Positions 8,767 through 16,214 of a stretch of DNA of 64,000 bases are shown one piece after another (the first letter of the stretch is position 1; each line of letters begins with the position of its first letter). The notes beneath the pieces were generated by a model, which saw nothing but the letters and a program-made list of their open reading frames with translations, ran no database searches and was not told the DNA's origin. The stretch comes from Anaerobacillus alkaliphilus (lineage in GTDB: Bacteria; Bacillota; Bacilli; Bacillales; Anaerobacillaceae), in the NCBI RefSeq assembly GCF_004116265.1, contig NZ_QOUX01000047.1, positions 496,001 to 560,000 on the forward strand, in the 5' to 3' direction. Made by a program: the position numbers and the translations under genes.

Positions 8767-9784
8767 CCAAACAAACGATCCTAATAAAAATATCTACGAA
8801 AAATATATGAAAAACATCAAACAAGAACTATCGCATACTCAATTATCTGAAGAAGCGCAAACGAAGATTATTAATACCGGGAAACAAACTGCACGGCTAA
8901 CCAATATTCTTATCAGTTTAGCAATTCTCCTACTCCTGTTACCGATGATGACCTTGTTCACTTATATGTATTACGGCGGCATTAGTGGAAAAGCAAATAA
9001 TTATTTAGAGGTCGTTGCAAAAACGATCTATGTTACCGAACCAAACACGAGCCTTGAGATGATGAGGATTGAAGATCACATTGGTTTATTTTCAATGGAG
9101 ATCTCCTTTGAAACCTTTAAACGAATTGGGAAAGAGGACTATAAAGCAAGTGATTATAAAATTCCATTTTCAATGAGCACTCCGAGTTTTCCGAAAAGAA
9201 CCTATTATCTAGAGCGTCCACTTCCAACTATACCAGGAATTGAGACCGAAACACTTTTTCATCCTAATGCAAGAATACCATTTGGCATTAGCCAAGAGTG
9301 GGAGATGCTAGACAAACTACCGGATGGAACAGTGGCAGAAGTTTATGTCTCACTTTCGAACCTAATGGAGCCACAGGAGTTAGCAGCAAGTTTACCTTCT
9401 GAAACAGATTTGCGTTGGTTTGCCGTTCACAGTGGCTTTGAAGCAAGACAGTTGAGTCGTGATGGATTACCACTGACACCAATTGGCTATCCAGCTCAAA
9501 TCGATAAGACAACATGGTCGCCTTTTAACGGCAGAGAACAAACAAACGAACAAGTGTTTTTAGAGATTTTAGAACTATTAGAAAAAAATGAAGAAATTGC
9601 CGTAAAAGCTGCTAGAGCTAAATCACTAGAGATTAGTGAACGTCTTCGCTTTATCAACGAGCATGGTATCCAAGTGTATGGTGCTGTTGTTACTGGTCCA
9701 GTACCTGAACTAAGGAAACTTCGTGGGCTAGATGGCATTAGAGCAGTCAAGGTAGGGGAGGTAAAACTATGGAACTGGAAATAA
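8753..9784 (+). CDS. Membrane anti-sigma factor (Sigma_reg_N/C-type)
   Basis: A 343-residue protein with a short cytoplasmic N-terminus (about 50 residues), one transmembrane segment (NILISLAILLLLLPMMTLF) and a large extracytoplasmic domain. The C-terminal region ending near QVYGAVVTGPVPELRKLRG resembles the sigma-factor-regulator C-terminal domain of Bacillus. It overlaps both the upstream sigma gene and the downstream gene. Likely role: hold the sigma factor at the membrane until an envelope signal arrives. Domain naming is from memory. Confidence 0.75.
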   Translation: MKEDNQTNDPNKNIYEKYMKNIKQELSHTQLSEEAQTKIINTGKQTARLTNILISLAILLLLLPMMTLFTYMYYGGISGKANNYLEVVAKTIYVTEPNTSLEMMRIEDHIGLFSMEISFETFKRIGKEDYKASDYKIPFSMSTPSFPKRTYYLERPLPTIPGIETETLFHPNARIPFGISQEWEMLDKLPDGTVAEVYVSLSNLMEPQELAASLPSETDLRWFAVHSGFEARQLSRDGLPLTPIGYPAQIDKTTWSPFNGREQTNEQVFLEILELLEKNEEIAVKAARAKSLEISERLRFINEHGIQVYGAVVTGPVPELRKLRGLDGIRAVKVGEVKLWNWK

Positions 9785-10074
9785 AACAAAGAAAAATAGG
9801 AAAGTTACAAACTTTGTCAGGGTTAATTTCCTTTTTAGTCGGATTAATTTCTTTAGCCGTTCTTAATGTCACCCTGCTACTTAAAACAGAAGAATTTCCA
9901 GCGTTTTTTCTCTTTCAACTGCCGATATTAGGATTTTTCTTAGGAGTCATTGGCTTATTTACCAGGAATAGATCACGACTATATGCATGGTGGGGGATCG
10001 GTTTAAATAGTTTTATTTTGGTATTTACTATTTTAATGTTCATTCTGGCTTATACTATTAATGCAAAGCCGTAG
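9769..10074 (+). CDS. Small membrane protein of the sigma operon
   Basis: A 101-residue protein with three predicted membrane helices (LISFLVGLISLAVLNVTLLL; FFLFQLPILGFFLGVIGLF; WWGIGLNSFILVFTILMFIL). Its start overlaps the anti-sigma gene by 16 bp and is preceded by AGGGGAGG. It probably works with, or adjusts, the anti-sigma factor, but no family was recognised. Confidence 0.75.
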   Translation: MELEIKQRKIGKLQTLSGLISFLVGLISLAVLNVTLLLKTEEFPAFFLFQLPILGFFLGVIGLFTRNRSRLYAWWGIGLNSFILVFTILMFILAYTINAKP

Positions 10075-10129
10075 AAAACATTGCTATTGAGATCGTTTTA
10101 GAGTACATGGTATCTAGGGATTGTGAGTT

Positions 10130-10216
10130 GGAAGCTATAGAGTTAAATTTGAAATAGATCATAACGAAAAAATGGTATATATCTTAACCATTGATAATCG
10201 TGGTGATGTGTATTAG
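10130..10216 (+). pseudogene. 3' remnant of a RelE/ParE-type toxin gene
   Basis: The frame from 10130 reads GSYRVKFEIDHNEKMVYIL then TIDNRGDVY and stop. This is the conserved C-terminal strand pattern of RelE/ParE toxins (GxYRVxFEID...HRxDVY). Upstream codons appear only with a frame change and no start or antitoxin is present, so this is a decayed 3' fragment. The family call rests on a short stretch. Confidence 0.5.
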
Positions 10217-10220
10217 TATT

Positions 10221-10260
10221 AAAAAGACCATTTGGCACATATCCTGTAATGGTCTTTTTT
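10221..10260 (+). terminator. Intrinsic terminator
   Basis: AAAAAGACCATT (10221-10232) pairs with AATGGTCTTTTTT (10248-10260) around a 15-base loop. It directly follows the toxin remnant and probably belonged to it. Confidence 0.8.
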
Positions 10261-10451
10261 GACTTTTAGATTATTTGTTTATCCTACATAATAATGATGA
10301 TTTAGCTGTAGAACTAAGGTTTGAACCTGTTGACAAAATTAGAATTTTAAAGAACTTGAAAAATTAAGAAATGGTTAAAAAAATCAATTTGTTTTGGTAG
10401 AAAAAGAGCAGCAGCTATTTTAATAAGCAGTTATATGAGGAGGTACTATGT

Positions 10452-11018
10452 ATGACAAATATTCATAAAGAATTGTCCCTAGAACAACGTGAACAACTAT
10501 TCAAAACTTTGAAAGTACGTTTTGAGAAAAACAAGCACCGCCATGAAGGTCTTGAATGGGCGAAAGTACAAACTAAAATAGAATCTAGGAAAGAAAAACT
10601 GTGGTCACTCAATGAAATGGAAGAAACCGGCGGAGAACCAGATGTTATAGGATATGACGATAAGACAGACGAATATATCTTTTATGATTGTTCTGCCGAA
10701 AGTCCTAAAGGTCGCAGAAGTATTTGTTACGACCGTGAGGCATTAGAGGCTAGGAAAAAACATAAACCAGAAAATAGCGCTATTGATATGGCAACTGCCA
10801 TGGGCATTGAACTTTTAACCGAAGAAGAATACAGAGAGTTGCAAAGACTTGAGCAATTCGACTTAAAAACATCAAGTTGGGTGCAAACACCTGATCAGAT
10901 TAGAAAACTTGGTGGAGCCATATTTTGTGATCGTCGTTACGACACTGTCTTTATGTACCATAATGGTGCCGATTCCTACTATGGGGCAAGGGGATTTCGT
11001 GGTTCGTTAAGGGTGTAG
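10452..11018 (+). CDS. DUF4256 domain-containing protein
   Basis: A 188-residue soluble protein matching DUF4256 over its whole length: LEWAKVQTKIESRKEKLWSL, then EMEETGGEPDVIGYD, and FYDCSAESPKGRRSICYDR. No signal peptide or membrane helix. AGGAGGT precedes the ATG. Function is unknown; the family occurs widely in bacteria as a single-domain protein. It is monocistronic, with only a weak hairpin downstream. Confidence 0.8.
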   Translation: MTNIHKELSLEQREQLFKTLKVRFEKNKHRHEGLEWAKVQTKIESRKEKLWSLNEMEETGGEPDVIGYDDKTDEYIFYDCSAESPKGRRSICYDREALEARKKHKPENSAIDMATAMGIELLTEEEYRELQRLEQFDLKTSSWVQTPDQIRKLGGAIFCDRRYDTVFMYHNGADSYYGARGFRGSLRV

Positions 11019-11214
11019 TATCATTCCGTCCATAACGCGAATCTGATGTTTAGTTAGTAAAATTCTAATTCAACATCAAGGCCATATCTAATTAGATTGT
11101 TCCTTTAATGTTGGCCTTAATTGTTATCTACTTTGACACAATTTTTTGTTTCTAGTAGTCCTTAATCTAATGCTATAATGTGTGTATGAAAGAAAGAAAA
11201 GTGGAGTGATTATA

Positions 11215-11781
11215 GTGGAGCAAATATTAAAGCAAATACTTGATGAACTTCAACATGTTAACAACCGACTTGATAGGTTAGATAAAGGCCAAGAAAACCT
11301 TCATTTCGAACAGGAAAGAACTCGGTCTGAGCTAGAGAGCCTTAAGCTTGGTCAACAGAGTCTACGTGTCGAACAGGAACGAACTCATTCTGGACTAGAG
11401 AGTCTTAGGCATGGTCAAGAGAGTCTACGTGTCGAACAGGAAAGGACTCATTCCGGACTAGAGAGTCTTAGGCATGGTCAAGAGAGTCTACGTGTCGAAC
11501 AGGAAAGGACTCATTCTGGACTAGAGAGTCTTAGGCGTGGTCAAGAGAGTCTTCATTCTGGACAAGAAAAGCTTCAACTAGGACTAGACCAGTTAAAAGA
11601 TAACATTATTAATGGACTTGGACCTTACTTTGAACAAATTGAGAAACACATCGATGCAAAAACCGACGACATTAAACATGCATTAGAAGAACAGCAAGGA
11701 GTCATTGAAATATTAGCAGCTCGTTCAATTAAGCATGAAAGCGAGATAAAAGATTTTAAACGCATACTAAAAAATCAATAA
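11215..11781 (+). CDS. Coiled-coil protein with 21-residue repeats
   Basis: A 188-residue hydrophilic protein. GTG 11215 (GTGGAG ribosome site) gives MEQILKQILDELQ, the same start style as the coiled-coil proteins at 14598 and 41862. The middle has three near-identical 21-residue units (LRVEQERTHSGLESLRHGQE pattern) encoded by 63-bp direct repeats. The C-terminus is helical (IEILAARSIKHESEIKDFKR). No signal peptide. Function unknown; most likely an elongated self-associating rod. Confidence 0.7.
   Translation: MEQILKQILDELQHVNNRLDRLDKGQENLHFEQERTRSELESLKLGQQSLRVEQERTHSGLESLRHGQESLRVEQERTHSGLESLRHGQESLRVEQERTHSGLESLRRGQESLHSGQEKLQLGLDQLKDNIINGLGPYFEQIEKHIDAKTDDIKHALEEQQGVIEILAARSIKHESEIKDFKRILKNQ
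11359..11547 (+). repeat. Three 63-bp in-frame tandem repeats
   Basis: Units begin at 11359, 11422 and 11485 (AGTCTACGTGTCGAAC) with only a few base changes; a partial fourth unit follows at 11548. The length is a multiple of three, so unit number can change without breaking the frame. Confidence 0.9.
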
Positions 11782-11980
11782 GAGAAATAAACTAAAATAT
11801 ACCCCGGAAATTATTTGGACTAAAACAGGATAGAATTTATTATTATTTATTAGCCTAATAATAATCCGAGTGAATATATTGGTAGAATACGAGTTGCAAC
11901 AGCAACTCGTATTTAGTTTATTAAATCACTACTTACTCATGTTTGTTGAAGAAGTAGACTACCGGAGGTGTACAAACAAG

Positions 11981-12466
11981 ATGAAAATACGAATACATTT
12001 TTTATTCTTTGCGTTTTTACTATTAATACTATCAGCTTGTAATGATAATGACGGGTTCAAGACAAATATTGTTGGAAATCCCGTTCATACTCTGGAAAAT
12101 CCTTATACCGCTGAAGAAGCAGCAAAGAACGGAGATATTTTGGTAGGAACGCAAGAAAACCTGGAGAGGTTTTATGATTTCTTGAGAAATGTGGAAGAAG
12201 GGAAATCAGATCTTATTCGGGTTACGTACTATACTCATGAAGGAGCACCGATATATCATAATCTCGTATTTAACGAGAGAATTGAATACACTTTTGACTA
12301 TACCCAGGATGCCTATTCAGGTAGCAATAATAGTCCAGATAGTATCCAATCAACTTATTGTTCTGGTTTAATTCAGGACGATACTGAAAAAGAAGCTTAT
12401 GTTTTAACTGGCTGTGAATATGAGCATATAAGCCGTAATTTCCGCTTAGTCGTTAGCAAGAATTGA
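11981..12466 (+). CDS. DUF4362-type lipoprotein
   Basis: A 161-residue lipoprotein. ATG 11981 is preferred over 11870 because GGAGGTG lies upstream and a proper signal peptide follows (IHFLFFAFLLLILSAC, lipobox LSAC). The mature part has the DUF4362 pattern: AAKNGDILVGTQENLERFYDF, VEEGKSDLIRVTYYTHEGAP. It is expected on the outer face of the membrane. Function unknown. A strong terminator follows. Confidence 0.75.
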   Translation: MKIRIHFLFFAFLLLILSACNDNDGFKTNIVGNPVHTLENPYTAEEAAKNGDILVGTQENLERFYDFLRNVEEGKSDLIRVTYYTHEGAPIYHNLVFNERIEYTFDYTQDAYSGSNNSPDSIQSTYCSGLIQDDTEKEAYVLTGCEYEHISRNFRLVVSKN

Positions 12467-12505
12467 AGAGGATCCTAACGGCTTGAATATACAATTTGTT
12501 AAGAT

Positions 12506-12534
12506 AAGCCCGGTTCAGTGAACTGGGCTTTTTC
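12506..12534 (+). terminator. Intrinsic terminator
   Basis: AAGCCCGGTT / AACTGGGCTT (one G-U) with loop CAGTG-like bases and a T-run, 40 bp after the lipoprotein gene. Confidence 0.85.
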
Positions 12535-12540
12535 TTATAT

Positions 12541-13160
12541 AAAATGATAATAATTCTAATCTAGGAGATAATAATAGTAATTAACAAATCATAAATTAGC
12601 AAATTAGGATTAAATTTTTAAATCTATGAAAACAAGATTAAACTTGTGCAAATTTGATATGGACCGAATAGTTAGTTTACATAACACAGATTAAGGATCA
12701 ATACAGGAACAAAATATAGACCGGTTATAAACAAGTGTTAATCAAATAACTGTAGTTAATTATCAATTTAATTGATACTAAAGAGTTTAAGTTATAGATT
12801 AAATTCAAATGCAACCAATTTTGCTACTGAACATAGAAAACCTGGAGTCTCTCAAGAAATTTTTCGTTTTGTCTCAAAACTAAGAGTTTACTTATTAAAT
12901 GAGACCCCTCTTCTTGGTTTCTAAATTGGTGCGCATAATATATATTATGTAAACTAGATAAAAATCAAATTGGAACAGCAAATGCTGCCCCTTATATTTC
13001 GTTCATCTTCACCTACAAATATAATATTTTACAAAGAACTTACTAATTGCCGTTGGACTTAGGCTTATCTATTGTAAGTTTCTACTTCCTATACCGATTT
13101 GTTCTATATACGTTAGACGGCTTAACATTTTTCTTTTGAAGATCCTTTACTATATACAAA
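12541..13160. other. Long non-coding AT-rich gap
   Basis: About 620 bp with no credible open frame or ribosome site on either strand. No tRNA, riboswitch or repeat was recognised. Confidence 0.5.
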
Positions 13161-13163
13161 AAT

Positions 13164-13242
13164 GACCCACCGTGGTCCGCATACTAAGAGGCGTGGTGGG
13201 TTCTGTTATTCTTAAATTATACCTTGTATACACCTTTGTCAA
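13164..13242 (-). promoter_or_regulatory. Promoter-like boxes feeding directly into a hairpin
   Basis: On the minus strand TTGACA (13242-13237) and TATAAT (13221-13216) are 15 bases apart. About 15 bases later a hairpin forms from ACCCACC and GGTGGGT arms (13195-13201 with 13165-13171), followed by CATTTTT. This would make an RNA of about 50 nt. The 15-base spacer is short. The hairpin may also be a terminator for something lost. Confidence 0.35.
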
Positions 13243-13290
13243 TAAATAGTGCATATATTGTAACTTTTCTTATTCCAACCCATTACCTCA

Positions 13291-14232
13291 TTATTGTAGC
13301 TCACTCGGCATTCTGACTTTGAATGGTTCCATTCCCCTCTGGCTATACCCGTCATTCCAGACAGCAATTGACTGGCCAACCTGAAGCTCTGGAAACTCCT
13401 TCATATTTGTTCCATCTATCGTAATATGAGGTCGGTATTGATCAGATTTTAAGAGTTCAAGTGAAGTAGATGCGAGTTCCTCTACTGTCACGCCATACAT
13501 GACTACCAATGTGTTTTCTTCCTCGTTTTTAGAAATGATGGTAACCTCACCTGTATATTGATTTAGATCATTCCCTAATTCGTTAATTTGTTGGTAGATC
13601 TCTCGTATTTCATGTAAATACCTTTGTTGCATCACAGGTTGACGTTGAGACTCATACCAGAAATAGCGATCTTGTTCCTGAATTGCTGCTATTTTTTCAT
13701 CGAACAACACTAGCTTACGAGCCAAGTCTCCCAACACCTGCTCCATAAAATTATCGATATGTTTTGTTTGCCAATATAAGTAACTCATCCTACGGAAAAT
13801 ATACCAATCAATACTGCGGTTTTCAAAGAACATATCGTATTGTTGTTCGCTCGTAAACCAAAATTCATTGACACGGTAAAACTCTATTTGGCTTGGCTCA
13901 TTCAAGCTTACCGAATCACTTAAATGAATAAGATTCACTAATTGCTTCGACCACGTTGCTGCCATTTCTCTTGCAGAGTCAATAAGCTCCCGAGTCTCTA
14001 AATAGTCTTCGCTCGCTTGTATCTGATTAATAATAGCAACAAGCTCACGCGATGTATTCCAGTCATGAAGGGCGTGCCTAAAAGATGTGTCTACCTTAGC
14101 GACATAGCCTTCATTTAACATACGGTAGTCTTTTGATAAACTTCTTATTTCCATAGCTTGATAGATCATAATTGCCATGACTAGCAATAATGTAGCACGT
14201 TTGAGCCACTTCTTCATTTTTAAATGTTCCAT
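13291..14232 (-). CDS. Membrane-anchored protein of unknown function
   Basis: A 313-residue protein. ATG 14232 (AAAGG upstream) is preferred over 14265. One N-terminal membrane anchor (ATLLLVMAIMIYQA) is followed by a mostly helical outer domain of about 190 residues and a C-terminal beta-rich part (EENTLVVMYGVTVEEL, then LQVGQSIAVWNDGYSQRG). The last part resembles small OB-like domains in Bacillus lipoproteins. No family recognised. It stands alone. Confidence 0.65.
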   Translation of the reverse strand: MEHLKMKKWLKRATLLLVMAIMIYQAMEIRSLSKDYRMLNEGYVAKVDTSFRHALHDWNTSRELVAIINQIQASEDYLETRELIDSAREMAATWSKQLVNLIHLSDSVSLNEPSQIEFYRVNEFWFTSEQQYDMFFENRSIDWYIFRRMSYLYWQTKHIDNFMEQVLGDLARKLVLFDEKIAAIQEQDRYFWYESQRQPVMQQRYLHEIREIYQQINELGNDLNQYTGEVTIISKNEEENTLVVMYGVTVEELASTSLELLKSDQYRPHITIDGTNMKEFPELQVGQSIAVWNDGYSQRGMEPFKVRMPSELQ

Positions 14233-14572
14233 TCCTTTTTCCTTTCCATCGTTCCTAAAAAACAAAGTTTAATTAACCTTTTCTCTCTGACATATTAATT
14301 AGTTGCGTTCTACCCTTTCTATACCTAAGATACTTCTCTTATTACCGTCTCATATACACGCACCTCATACAACATACAATTATTAGCAATCGCATTTCAC
14401 CACTAGTTTCACTAGAGTAATATCCAATTTATTGGAGTGCTTATAGTAAGTAAGTTGCTATTTACCACAACTCTTCTCCTATATCAAACAGCTAGGTTAA
14501 TACAGCAAAGTTAGGAACTGCCATTGTTACACTTCCGAATTAACAGTTACACTCAATTGAAGAAAAACTATC
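14233..14572. other. Non-coding gap
   Basis: About 340 bp, AT-rich, without an open frame or recognisable element. It should hold the promoter of the membrane-anchored gene at 13291-14232. Confidence 0.45.
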
Positions 14573-14599
14573 AAAAAAAAGAGTGCATAACGCACTCTT
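14573..14599 (-). terminator. Intrinsic terminator
   Basis: AAGAGTGC (14579-14586) pairs with GCACTCTT (14592-14599). On the minus strand it is followed by eight or more T, ending the coiled-coil gene at 14598. Confidence 0.85.
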
Positions 14600-14846
14600 A
14601 GTTACTGGTTTTACTTTTTAAAATATAAAGTTCTTTCTCCAGTTTATTTACCTTATCAAAAATAAAATCAACGTCAGTAATTCTTGATTCATTGGTTAAT
14701 TCAAACTGTCCACCGACACCTTCAAGCTTTGCTTCAATACCATCAAATCGATTATGCATATCTGATTTTAAGTCGTTAATGTCCGATTTCATACTTTTCA
14801 TTTCTTTTCTCATTTCAGTGAGTAGATCAAGAATTTGTTTCTCCAT
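14598..14846 (-). CDS. Small coiled-coil protein (MEQ/ITD family)
   Basis: An 82-residue protein from ATG 14846 (GAGGTGATAAC upstream; the longer frame from 14930 has no ribosome site). It starts MEKQILDLLTEMRKEM, continues with heptads (SMKSDINDLKSDMHNRFDGI) and ends with ITDVDFIFDKVNKLEKEL. The same start and the same ITDxxFxxxxxKVxxLxxxL ending occur in the protein at 41862-42437, so the two are paralogues. Function unknown. Confidence 0.75.
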   Translation of the reverse strand: MEKQILDLLTEMRKEMKSMKSDINDLKSDMHNRFDGIEAKLEGVGGQFELTNESRITDVDFIFDKVNKLEKELYILKSKTSN

Positions 14847-14986
14847 GTTATCACCTCTATCAAGATTATAATAGATCACTGGTAAATTAGCACTAGTTTT
14901 TAATTGAAAATATGGACTTTTTTGTTCCAATATTGCAATACATTCAATTTAGCAATGTTGTTAATTTTCTGGCATAGAAAAGGTTG

Positions 14987-15118
14987 TTACTCTATAAATT
15001 CTTTAAAAAATTCTGTTGATTTTTCTATTTGTTCTAACCTGGATAAAACTTCTTTAAATTGAAAATCTACTTTATCAAATCTTTCTAAGATGATTTTGAG
15101 TAGTTGTTCATTATCCAT
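14987..15118 (-). CDS. 43-residue coiled-coil protein
   Basis: A short gene with a good ribosome site (AAGAGGTGATTAAA) and ATG 15118. The product (starts MDNEQLLKIILERFDKV, ends FFKEFIE) is one amphipathic helix with heptad spacing, similar in size and start to the N-terminal part of its neighbour at 14598-14846. It probably belongs to the same small family. Function unknown. Confidence 0.6.
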   Translation of the reverse strand: MDNEQLLKIILERFDKVDFQFKEVLSRLEQIEKSTEFFKEFIE

Positions 15119-15178
15119 TTTAATCACCTCTTATAAATACTACTTTTTATTATACTGCGAAGTACCCCATAAACTATG

Positions 15179-15760
15179 CTAATCAGTATCAACAATCATA
15201 ATATTAATCGTATCCTGCTCAAAACAACCAAATATCCGATTTATCGTAGCCGTGTTTATTGCAGGTACAAGTCTTATGTATTTCATTTGTTTTTCAGTTG
15301 GTTCGTAATCCAAATCATCCTTGTAGAAACAGCCAAATTCATCTATGTCGATACTTATTTCGTATTTATGTTCCGATTTAATAAAAAGTGTCTCTACGAT
15401 ATCTACTTTTTTGTATGGCAAATCGTCGCTTAATTCAGAAAACAAAAGCTCTTTCTTATTATATTTATATATATATTTAAAAGTTTCATCGGTTACGTCA
15501 TCAAAGTCATACGTAGCATATACTGCCCCGTTAATTTCAAAAAATAAATAACTGGCGAACTCAGTAGTTACTACTAGTTTCACTTTAAGGTGTTTTAAGA
15601 TACGACCAGATGGAGTTGCTAAATTAGGAATATCCTTATGTTTCCCCTTGCTTTTACAATCTTTACAGATGTGTTGGCGGTGACCTTTTCCACTAAACTT
15701 TTCATTTGCTCGATAGCGACCACATACAAAGCAATAGTGTCCGCTCCTCTTCTTCCCCAT
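15179..15760 (-). CDS. Zinc-ribbon protein of unknown function
   Basis: A 193-residue protein from ATG 15760 (AAGGAAG upstream). The N-terminus has a four-cysteine zinc ribbon (YCFVCGRYR ... HICKDCKSKGKH), as in small HNH-like or DNA-associated proteins, but no HNH catalytic motif was seen. The rest (residues 60-190) is beta-rich and acidic, unrecognised. It lies next to a broken gene and the primase-helicase, on the opposite strand to the latter. Confidence 0.6.
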   Translation of the reverse strand: MGKKRSGHYCFVCGRYRANEKFSGKGHRQHICKDCKSKGKHKDIPNLATPSGRILKHLKVKLVVTTEFASYLFFEINGAVYATYDFDDVTDETFKYIYKYNKKELLFSELSDDLPYKKVDIVETLFIKSEHKYEISIDIDEFGCFYKDDLDYEPTEKQMKYIRLVPAINTATINRIFGCFEQDTINIMIVDTD

Positions 15761-15809
15761 ACATACGACTTCCTTATTAATTATTTTTGTACTACACTGT
15801 ATCTCTTTT

Positions 15810-16127
15810 TTACTCCCAATCAATTAATAGATTTTGATAGGTTTCTTTCTCCTCTTCGGTTAACATGTTTAAGTCCTTTTTTGCCTGGATAATTAAAAAT
15901 TCATCATCCCAGCCATTGTAATTAAACATTTTCCAAATCTCTTGATTTTTCTTATGGAATTGGTGAATATGTTAAGTTAGCTCATAGTATGGGAGCTCTC
16001 CAGATTTCCATGCTTGAAAGTTTGCATATAACGGCTCTAATGCATCTTCAGTCACTTTCTTATTGTATAACTCGACAATTTCCCTATCACGTTTTCTCTC
16101 TGACTTCGATTTCTTTCGTTTGACCAT
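15810..16127 (-). pseudogene. Gene broken by an in-frame TAA
   Basis: From ATG 16127 (AGGAGT upstream) the frame reads MVKRKKSKSERKRDREI to YYELT, stops at TAA 15972-15974, and then stays open in the same frame (HIHQFHKKNQEIWKMFNYNG ... QNLLIDWE) to a TAA at 15810-15812. Codon use and hydrophilic helical character continue across the stop, so one base change (for example GAA or CAA to TAA) probably broke a 105-residue protein. Function unknown; the basic N-terminus could bind nucleic acid. Confidence 0.6.
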
Positions 16128-16214
16128 TGTTTTTAAACTCCTGCTTTTTTTGTTAATATAGTAAGTATATCCTATCAATTATTTAAAATAAACGGATGAC
16201 ATATAAGGAGAAAA

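Noticed and set aside
15176-15892. Three plus-strand frames opposite the zinc-ribbon gene
   Set aside because: They lack ribosome sites and show Phe/Tyr-rich antisense composition, while the minus strand has the zinc ribbon.
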